In this document: in pieces, positions 58,101-64,000 of the stretch | How the letters are laid out: every line of letters starts with the position of its first letter | How positions within the stretch are numbered: the stretch's first letter is position 1 | Source: Petrolisthes cinctipes | Taxonomy: Eukaryota > Arthropoda > Malacostraca > Decapoda > Porcellanidae | DNA length: 64,000 bases | NCBI GenBank assembly: GCA_033782935.1 | Contig: JAWQEG010001435.1 | Location: 227,753 to 291,752, forward strand | Reading direction: 5' to 3' | Position numbers and translations under genes: made by a program | The notes under the pieces: generated by a model | Databases searched by the model: none | What the model saw: the letters and a program-made list of their open reading frames with translations, nothing else | Told to the model about the DNA's origin: nothing

Positions 58101-59052
58101 GGCTTCAATCGTGGCAGGTCGATGGGCCCCCAGGCCTAAGTATACCTAGGGTGACCCGACGCCGTGAGACGAAGTGTTCAAGGCCACCATCAATCCCGTT
58201 CTCCTCAATATTTTTTAAGTTGGGACTGAACAGGACGTTAAGTCGGCAATGTGTGAACCCAGCTTTAGAGACAGTAAATGAGGTCTTGGTAACATTGCAG
58301 AGAAAACCAGGATGCTTATTTTAGTAAGTAGAACAATAACTATTAAACTTATGATTTTCATGAAAATATATATATATTGGATTATTACCAAGTATGGTAC
58401 TTTGCATGTACAATTTGAGAGGTTCTATTCTTTGAATTTGTTTTGTGAAAATAAGTATACTGTATAACTGGAGTGGGATCACTGCTACATTTTAATATTT
58501 ACTGTTAAACGAAGGAACTTCTTTCGTCTGTTCAGGTTTACTGATGCACCTACGTTACTGAGATATGTCTTATAATGGCTATTGGACTGTATAGTAGACT
58601 ATTACCTCTCGTGGTGTGAGTGTAGATTTGCATGATGTCTGGGTGAAGAAGATGGTGTGTTCAGTTGGAGGTTCCCAGGTGAGGTTGAGTCCCGGAGGTA
58701 AGGTGGTCCTTTTAGTTAGGTGTGGACACAGGTGAGGTACCCACGAGGCCCACTGAGAGTAAGGTCCTTCTGATCCTGTGGCACTCCTGGTATTGGTCCT
58801 TGTCTGTTCCAGCATATTATTATCCACATTAGCTTCATCACTATATCTTTCATCCAATACCACCATAGAGACGATAGCCTTGGCAGCACTGGTGATTATT
58901 GTGATGATGGCCCGGTGGTGTGTGTGGGTGGCCATCACTACACACACCATTATAACAACACCAGTAATGAACAGTGGCCATCCTACTACAATCCCCTTCA
59001 CCACACCACGTCTACACCACCACCAACACCATCTCCGTTTCCCTTGGGTCAT
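52171..59052 (-). CDS. Golgi alpha-1,4-glycosyltransferase of the A4GALT/A4GNT (Gb3 synthase) family, 5 coding exons
   Basis: The predicted product (about 472 residues) is a type II membrane enzyme that adds galactose or GlcNAc in alpha-1,4 linkage to glycolipids or glycoproteins in the Golgi. It has a basic, Trp-rich cytoplasmic tail (residues 1-16), a membrane anchor (about 17-41) and a stem, then the catalytic domain. Family landmarks in order are HTIFFTQTSC, ACAVESTAYHHP (compare FMCSVESAARTHP in A4GALT), WLDLNQVLNQPPLDDW, the DXD motif in YGGTYLDLDFITLRPL (Asp244 and Asp246 bind the metal-nucleotide sugar), CSIGPELVTHHLYQRC and TLFYPVHYGYG, with LHLYNSLSS near the C-terminus. A Ser/His/Arg-rich insert follows the DXD, where vertebrate enzymes have none. 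Possible N-glycosylation sites include NLT and NNT. All exon phases agree and no frame breaks were seen. Which acceptor and sugar are used cannot be told from sequence. The next gene (ELYS) is 16 kb away and unrelated. Confidence 0.9.
52999..53273 (-). CDS. Glycosyltransferase exon 4 (DXD motif)
   Basis: Phase 1 enters and phase 0 leaves; the donor is GTGAGT. ERASTFVSDAVRTELLRRYG then GTYLDLDFITLRPL matches the family's SDASRIALMWKFGGIYLDTD block. A run of eight serines encoded by a TCC repeat follows, then LVNLAIGSFVKGHWLLEV, equivalent to the NGAFLAFERRHEFM segment. Confidence 0.93.
53690..54901 (+). repeat. CA/GT minisatellite carrying 25 copies of an exon end plus splice donor
   Basis: On the plus strand the unit is ttacctgtgttgatcatcc-agtgtcggt followed by a variable (GT)n. 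Unit length ranges from about 40 to 80 bases; the last three units are 47 bases each. I counted 25 copies of the ttacctgtgttgat core, starting near 53694, 53733, 53774, 53837 and 53878 and ending near 54779, 54826 and 54872. The last is the true end and donor of glycosyltransferase exon 3. Variants (cttagtatcgg-type at about 53837 and 54222) suggest block duplication. Confidence 0.97.
54877..54988 (-). CDS. Glycosyltransferase exon 3
   Basis: The acceptor is GTGACAG; phase 0 enters and phase 1 leaves through GTAACA. It encodes VVLGLARVRVAWLDLNQVL then PPLDDWHTHRYWMINT, aligned with the LPLDLRELFRDTPLADWY block of A4GALT. The last about 25 bases plus the donor are repeated 24 more times downstream in the intron. 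Confidence 0.88.
55375..56265. mobile_element. Cluster of five hairpin MITEs, four subfamilies
   Basis: The copies lie at about 55376-55527, 55530-55697, 55703-55870, 55947-56092 and 56091-56265. The first (cctgtgatcatgtatgagac) and second (ggggagataattctattgtt) abut at ccttaagggg. The last has long arms aggcccgtagtttaaac and gtttaaa-ctacgggcctt. All keep the gattcctcc / ggaggaatc core. They lie upstream of glycosyltransferase exon 3, inside intron 2. Confidence 0.82.
56533..56628 (+). repeat. 48-base tandem duplication of exon 2 end
   Basis: The unit acctgcattagtg...gttgatggtgggtga occurs twice, at about 56531-56575 and 56579-56625. A third, diverged copy (gtgtttgatggcgggtgagg) lies at about 56285-56325. 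Each of the first two ends in an acceptor-free, donor-bearing exon end on the minus strand. Confidence 0.85.
56581..56679 (-). CDS. Glycosyltransferase exon 2 (alternative 3' end at 56533)
   Basis: This 33-codon exon encodes ACAVESTAYHHPGHPLLLLV and ends MQ before GTACTG. A 48-base tandem copy of the last part of the exon lies immediately downstream, so a second donor (GTATTA after 56533) stays in frame. Using it would add 16 residues. The family alignment cannot decide between the two. Confidence 0.82.
56706..56838. mobile_element. Hairpin MITE copy
   Basis: It begins catttggtacattggagtgc, has catgattcctctaaac and ends near ggaataatctggaggaataa. It abuts the Harbinger element. Confidence 0.6.
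56839..58264 (-). mobile_element. PIF/Harbinger DNA transposon with intact ends, TTA target duplication
   Basis: This 1,426-base element lies in glycosyltransferase intron 2. Its left end reads agctggggtcacaattgctg and its right end, reverse complemented, agctgggttcacacattgc. Both continue into a matching gacttaa block. TTA stands at 56836-56838 and again at 58265-58267, the typical PIF/Harbinger target duplication. The interior codes for a decayed transposase on the minus strand. Confidence 0.85.
57078..57680 (-). pseudogene. Harbinger (HARBI1-like, DDE_Tnp_4) transposase relic
   Basis: Minus-strand translation gives EDQHIYRNFLRLDERLFEE, then LQYGFRVAKNTISLLVPETC and FDFTKIPKDWKSVAEKFTT with WNFDHTLGAIDWKQV. 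These are the standard blocks of the PIF/Harbinger nuclease, in which GAIDGKH is normal (here W replaces G). A frameshift near 57,250 moves the next block (NPSLGGSNYYNSNVFFM, normally KKGGSLYYNYKGFFS) into another frame. Further stops interrupt the N-terminal part, so it is inactive. Confidence 0.85.
58606..59052 (-). CDS. Glycosyltransferase exon 1: tail, membrane anchor, stem
   Basis: The exon covers residues 1-149, MTQGKRR through TLTPRE, with donor GTAATA in phase 0. The start is the first ATG of the frame, followed at once by a basic tail and a 25-residue hydrophobic anchor, as expected for a Golgi type II enzyme. The catalytic domain begins at HTIFF. Confidence 0.88.
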
Positions 59053-60179
59053 AATATTGTCTGTGTATACTACTACTACTACTACTCAATACGTTTACTT
59101 ACACGTTTACTTTCTATAGTGTTTACTCCCTGGATGGATGAGTAATGTCGATAAGATTATAATTATATGTCTCGACCCGCACTGATCACACTTTTCATTT
59201 TATATTTTTTGTTTTATTATTATTATTAATCATTATAGTAAAAACGGGATACTCGTTCTTGATATAAACTGGAATCCTTAAATAGATTATTATTTTGTAA
59301 AGTATTAATTGTTGTGAATGGTGAAAGCTCTGCTATGAGAAGTAATGCACACTGTACTGCTATGTGTTAGGACAGGTGATGCTTTAGGAAATGTGAGAAG
59401 AATAATGATGAGACGTGGCTAAAAAGTGGCGAGTTGCCATTTGGTATTTTTTAAGTAATTGATCTGGTGAAAGATACGTCTTATGTTCTGTAAAATATAG
59501 CTATAATTTATTTGCTATTGTGGTACGACTTATGATACCCTATTCAATATATTTTTAGAATATTTTTAGCTTCGTATTGACGTACTTTGATACAAAATTA
59601 TAACACAAATTATATTATAATTGTGTTTTCGGTCGGTTTATGCATTATTGGGTCAGAATTATAGCAATGTACCAACACACAGAAGGCTTTTGTAATTTAT
59701 TTGTACATTTTAAGTATTAAATGGGAAGTAACATCTCTCTATATTATTCCAACACGTGCTTTTGTTTTATTTTTTCATAAACCAAGCAACTCAGAGTCTA
59801 CAGAAGTAGGCCGATACATATATCTGATGTAAATAAATAACACTATGGTTTTACCCTCTTCATGATAAGGGTTATTCTAAATACAATTATTAACAATTCA
59901 TAAAATTCCCACAATACACACATTTGTACTTTTTATGTTAACTCATATATATGAATAAATATCGGTTGTATAGCATATTTTGCACATAATTACAGTACCA
60001 TATATTTATTTATGAATCATAGTAAAAGACCATGAATCATAATATGATTATAAGATGTATTTAATGCTTTACGTTTAAAATAGTTTCCCGATTGCCTTCC
60101 AGTCTCTTGCCAAAGTTAAATTCTCCCCATCATATGGCAACACACACAATAACTGAGTATTCTTCCTCCAAATTTTTTT

Positions 60180-60183
<4 letters not shown>
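59053..60183. other. Upstream region of the glycosyltransferase, no feature certain
   Basis: AT-rich sequence with an ACT repeat at 59,071-59,087 next to the start codon. The promoter and any 5' UTR exon should lie here or further right, but no TATA box or initiator can be assigned with confidence. Confidence 0.5.

Positions 60184-60238
<55 letters not shown>
60184..60238. repeat. CT microsatellite
   Basis: About 27 CT units; an AAT-type tract follows at 60,320-60,358. Confidence 0.9.
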
Positions 60239-60242
<4 letters not shown>

Positions 60243-60392
60243 GATGCTTAGATTTCATGTGATGCTCGAACAAACACACTATGTAGGTTTGTTTGTTTTT
60301 TATAACAAACCTACAAACACATAATAATAATAATGATAATAATAATAATAATAATAACAGGTAACAAGAACAGTGATAATTATGAGTATAAC

Positions 60393-60877
60393 CATGGAGG
60401 TAGAATAGGTGGAGTCGCCAGTAGGACCTGATTTGTGAAGCCACCAATCTGTCATTTCCGGCGCCTTCAAGATGGCGCATACCTTTGTATGTCAGGTCAG
60501 AAGTCAGGTCAGAAGTCCACTTTTACTGAAACATACAGTCGTGGTCAATAATAATCATCCACATACGGGTATCTCAAACAAGTTACTGTCTAATGTTTTC
60601 ACGTTCACATATGATGTTATTATTTTAAGTAGTTTGTAGCTGCTTGTATTAAATTAAACGATGGTAGTTAACCTATTTATTGGAAAGTTTATCAGCTAAG
60701 GAACAGAGGAAAGCTGTCAAAATCTTACGTGAGTTACCCCTATATGGATGATTATTTTTGACCACGACTGTATCTTGGTGTCCGCCATATTGAAGGCGCC
60801 GAAAATGACAGTTCGGCGGCTTCACTTTACTCCCCTGGATTAGTGAGCCATGGCGACTCCACCTCTACTACCTCCAT
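60393..60877. mobile_element. Long-TIR MITE (Mutator-like) with 9-base target duplication
   Basis: The arms (about 60393-60490 and 60775-60877) mirror each other over about 100 bases: catggaggtagaataggtgg, agtcgcca, gaagccacc and ttccggcgccttcaagatgg. gagtataac stands on both sides (60384-60392 and 60878-60886). Long arms and a 9-base duplication fit Mutator-like elements. Confidence 0.8.
60536..60770. mobile_element. Tc1-like MITE nested in the centre of the long-TIR MITE
   Basis: CAGTCGTGGTCAATAATAAT at the left and its mirror attatttttgaccacgactg at the right, flanked by TA (60534-60535, 60771-60772). It is 235 bases long. Confidence 0.9.
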
Positions 60878-61044
60878 GAGTATAACAATACATACATATT
60901 TACAGAATTAAAGAGAGAAAGGCAGCCGGGGGGGGGAGGGGAAAGGCAGGGGGAAAGATAAATGAAGAGGTAGAGAGACAGATGACAATAAATGCTCCTC
61001 CTCCTCCTCCTCCAAACAACAGGCCACCCACCATTATTTGTGTT

Positions 61045-61207
61045 AAGGGACCCTGTGATGTAGTCAGAAAATTGGAGATAAATGAGTCCTTCAAATATTG
61101 CCAAGAAACACCAAGCACCTAGCCTATACGAAAGGAGTTTGTTTCGTGGCATGGTCAAAGAGAAAGCAGAAGCCTCCAATTTTCATACACGATCACAGGG
61201 TCCTTAA
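61045..61207. mobile_element. Hairpin MITE copy (CCTGTGAT subfamily), TTAA at both ends
   Basis: Starts TTAAgggaccctgtgatgta and ends atacacgatcacagggtcct-TTAA. The arms contain tggagataaatgagtccttc and agaagcctccaatttt. It shows the ends of this subfamily clearly. Confidence 0.8.
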
Positions 61208-61475
61208 AGTTAATACATAGGTCCAGGCATATATAGGAGAGGAATGAAGGCACTCTAATCAGTCTAATGTATGTACCAAAAGTGTATAATTATTGTCTTC
61301 TTTAATTAATTATCCATTCTGTCCAGATAATGAATGTATTGTTAATTCATCTATTATAATGCCTCAACAGATATTTTAATTTCGAGGTCAGTGTATTATA
61401 ATAATAATAATAATAATAATAATAATTGGCTGAAACTACAATGGTTTGAATAATAATGGTTGTAATGGTGGTGAT

Positions 61476-62050
61476 GGTGTTGTTGTTGTAGTTCCCCAGA
61501 CTGTCTGGCCGAGCAGTCCCGAGTCTGGTTGACCGAAGCCGTGCAGATGCTCGGACCCCCAAATGGCAGCAGACGAGGGGACTGCTGGCTCACGGGGATG
61601 TATCCCTGGGCCAATATTCCCACCGTCTGTAGTCTTCCTTGTTGTGCCACCCAATCGGGCGATCTCGTCGGCTACCCAGAAGGAATGAGAGATAGTAAGG
61701 AGACAGACAGAACAGGCCAGGGTGTGGTAGAGAATGCCAGATTCCACTATAGTGTGTTGCTGAGTAGTTGAGAAGTGTGCTGGGTAATTTACACCAACAC
61801 ATCTTCCCTCACCAGTGTGTGCTGGGTAGTTTTTACATCAACACATCTTCCTCTAGCCATCAACACGTCTTCCCCCAGCTTACAAGGTAGCATGTTATCC
61901 TTGCTCTTACAGCCGGGTACCTATTTACTGCTAGGTGAACAGGGACATTGGGGGCTGGGAAAATTGTCCAACAATTCCACTGACCCAGGAATTGAACCCG
62001 GGATCTACAATGCCAGGCGAGTGTGCTAACCGCTATACCATCAGCACCCC
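61476..62050 (-). mobile_element. Composite SINE with tRNA-like head and CAA tail
   Basis: Read on the minus strand, it begins ggtgctgatggtatagcggt, tagcacactcgcc, with B box gggttcaattcctgg. Then comes the conserved cctagcagtaaataggtacc, a long body with gtagccgacgagatcgcccg, and a tail gtctggggaactacaacaac. The same 3' half occurs at 23,590-23,935. Confidence 0.7.
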
Positions 62051-62260
62051 CATGATGGTGTTGGTAATGGTAGTTGTTGTAATTGTGGTGGTAATGGTAG
62101 TTGTTGTAATGGTGGTGGTAATGGTAGTTGTAATGGTAGTAGCTGTATTGGTAGTGGTAGTAACGGTGGTGGTAATGGTAGGCTAGTTGTGATGGTGGTG
62201 ATGGTAGTAATACTAGTGATGGTAATGGTGGTGGTAGTAGTTGTAGTTGTAATGGGATGC
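62040..62260. repeat. GGTAATGGTAGTTGTTGTAAT minisatellite
   Basis: A GT/GA-rich imperfect tandem unit of about 20-24 bases, next to the SINE head at 62,050. Confidence 0.7.
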
Positions 62261-62261
62261 T

Positions 62262-62640
62262 TTCCAAACTATAGTCCCTCTGATCCATGGTAGAGGGCAC
62301 TTCTGGATAATGCAAAGCCCACCTAATTTAAAAAGATAAATATTTCTTTGGTAAATAACTACATTGTTATGTAATACTGTGAATAATGGTTACGTGACAA
62401 ACTAGAGTATAAGTAATACAAATAAGAGATATAAACAGGACTTGCTGATAATTGTTTTGCTCACGAAATTAAGGGTCGATTGTTTTTTTCTTCGCAGCAA
62501 CTCACGGGCCACGGCAGCTCACACTGTTATTTGGTAGTCTAATGAAACAATAACACCATACAAGGAGATGAAAAGCCTTATTCCATACATGAGTTGAACT
62601 GTAGATTGTGCCCAGTAGTTATGTTGGCTCAGTCAATTCA
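62262..62640. other. No gene seen
   Basis: Unremarkable AT-rich sequence between two trinucleotide-rich tracts. Confidence 0.5.
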
Positions 62641-62865
62641 GTAGTAGTAGTTTTATTTATAGTAATAGTCGTGGTAGTAGCAGTAGATTATATTGTTAGC
62701 AGTAGCAGTATTAATAGTAGTAGTACTAGTAGTAGTATTGGTAGTAATAACAGCAGAAGAAACAGTTGTAGTCGTAGGAGTACTAGTAGTCTTGGTAGTA
62801 GTAGCAGTAATATTGGTAGTAATAGTCATGGTAATAGTAGTATAGATATATTGGTAGTAGTAACA
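62640..62865. repeat. AGT-rich imperfect trinucleotide tract
   Basis: Repeats of gtagtagtag, agtagcagta and ggtagtaata with many interruptions; long open frames here are low-complexity serine/valine runs, not genes. Confidence 0.75.
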
Positions 62866-63124
62866 CACACGTGGTGATTATTTTTTCAGATACCATTGTG
62901 TTTCCCCCCAGACTCATGTGATACAATGTGAGTGAGTGAGTGAGTAGGGGACCTGTTGGCAGTGATAACACAGTGTAAGTACAATACAGTATACAGTATC
63001 CATAATTATGTAACTATAGTATGTAGCATACTAGAATTTTAAACGATTTCCAGTAAGTATAAATGAGACAGGCAGGATAAGCGTTGTATTTATTTGTTCA
63101 TTGGTATGCATGCATGTTGTATTG

Positions 63125-63225
63125 TCAAGGGGGAGGCTGAGTGGATACATCGACAGATTGCCAATTTCAAGGACCCAGGTTCGAGTCCATGAGAAGCATC
63201 TGGGGTTTTTCCGAGGTGATAATAA
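63125..63225 (+). mobile_element. tRNA-derived SINE head
   Basis: gggaggctgagtggatacat with B box ggttcgagtcc and a downstream tctggggtttttccgaggtg then ataata repeats. The tRNA-like part lacks a full cloverleaf, so it is not a functional tRNA. Confidence 0.55.
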
Positions 63226-63685
63226 TAATGATGGTTCTGCTGTTCTTTAAGTATCCTGGCTACTCCGAGACGTCAAGAAAATACCCTCTATTGCGTCATC
63301 AACTCACAGCATGTCTCTACTGGCAGTGACGTGTATAAATAAGGTGTTGATGGTATAGTTACTCTCTACTGACTGTGACGTATAGAAATAAGGTGTTGAT
63401 CGTATAGCTAATTTCTACTGACAGGGATGTGTATAAATGAGGTGTTGACGGTATTAACTACTCTCTTCCTTTCCTTCCATTTCCCACGTACTTGCTGTCC
63501 CTACCTTCCTTCTCTAAATACAATAAACAGTAACCTAGTTGTTTAGAATGTATATATCCTATAAGTAATTTACATAATTATACACTACTAGTCTTATTAA
63601 AATATAAATTGTACTGTACATGTTGCTTAGGAATTTAAATATATACTAGGTAATAATCACATTGGTATTGTTGATGCTTACACAC
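63226..63685. other. No gene seen; three-fold tandem block
   Basis: The unit ctactggcagtgacgtgtat, aaataaggtgttgatggta occurs three times between 63,318 and 63,460 (about 57-60 bases each). The rest is AT-rich. Confidence 0.6.
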
Positions 63686-63720
<35 letters not shown>

Positions 63721-63960
63721 GAGAGAGAGAGAGAGAGAGAGAGAAAGAGGGAGAGAGAGAGAGAGAGAGAGGAAGAGAGAGAGAGGAACAAAGAAGACCT
63801 CTCTAAGCTTGGAGAGAGAGAGAGAGATTGAATTGAAGAGGAAAAATGACCACTGTGTGTGTGAGAGAGAGAGAGAAGCAGTAGAAGTGAGAGCCACAGT
63901 AGAGCTACAGGGAGAAAGAGAGAGAGGGAGGGTGGGTGAGGGTGGAATCTTAGAGAGGGA
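63686..63960. repeat. GA-rich microsatellite region
   Basis: Interrupted GA runs to the right edge; Arg/Glu open frames in it are low-complexity. Confidence 0.85.
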
Positions 63961-64000
63961 GAGTGTCTGATTAACACTGATAAGATTACACCTCTCTCTC

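Noticed and set aside
61970..62046. Candidate tRNA gene on the minus strand
   Set aside because: A and B boxes are present, but the acceptor stem does not pair and the sequence leads into a SINE body.

Overview
This window is eukaryotic nuclear DNA. It is AT-rich and packed with microsatellites. The genes are split into short exons with GT-AG introns, and the introns hold non-LTR, Penelope-like, SINE and cut-and-paste transposon debris. Long GA/CT, GT/CA and AT tracts, TTAGG-like CCTAA runs, tRNA-headed SINEs and RTE/Penelope relics suggest an arthropod, most probably a decapod crustacean. That taxonomic call is inference; no marker gene proves it.

Two protein-coding genes are well supported, both on the minus strand. 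The first fills positions 1 to about 36,170. It is the nucleoporin ELYS (AHCTF1, AT-hook-containing), with 24 coding exons recoverable from the start codon at 36,169 to the left edge. They encode about 1,430 residues: the N-terminal beta-propeller, the alpha-helical ELYS domain and the start of the acidic, disordered C-terminal region. The AT-hook end lies beyond position 1. Exon phases agree at all junctions except exon 5 to exon 6, where two solutions exist.

The second gene runs from 59,052 down to 52,171. It has five coding exons and encodes a complete type II Golgi glycosyltransferase of about 472 residues, related to alpha-1,4-galactosyltransferase and alpha-1,4-N-acetylglucosaminyltransferase, with a DLD metal-binding motif. 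Its oddest property is that the 3' ends of two exons, together with their splice donors, have been tandemly copied. Exon 2 has one extra copy. Exon 3 has 24 extra copies, forming a 1.2-kb CA-rich minisatellite in the intron.

The remainder is repeats. ELYS introns carry several RTE-type reverse transcriptase relics (6.5-9.3, 15.5, 22.8, 24.8-26.5 and 31.3-31.8 kb), a Penelope-like relic with a GIY-YIG domain (31.8-32.6 kb), a pogo/Tigger relic (28.5-29.1 kb), pogo-like MITEs and SINEs. A jockey/CR1-type reverse transcriptase lies antisense just upstream of the ELYS start codon. The 37.5-52 kb intergenic region has no supported host gene. It holds nested inverted repeats, Tc1-like MITEs, a relic of a YqaJ/SWIM-type selfish gene and a very dense microsatellite zone. 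A PIF/Harbinger element with intact ends and a TTA target duplication sits in intron 2 of the glycosyltransferase.

The most widespread repeat is a superfamily of about 150-bp hairpin elements that share a gattcctcc...ggaggaatc core and are flanked by TTAA. More than a dozen copies lie in the window, including back-to-back clusters at 47.7-48.3 kb and 55.4-56.3 kb.
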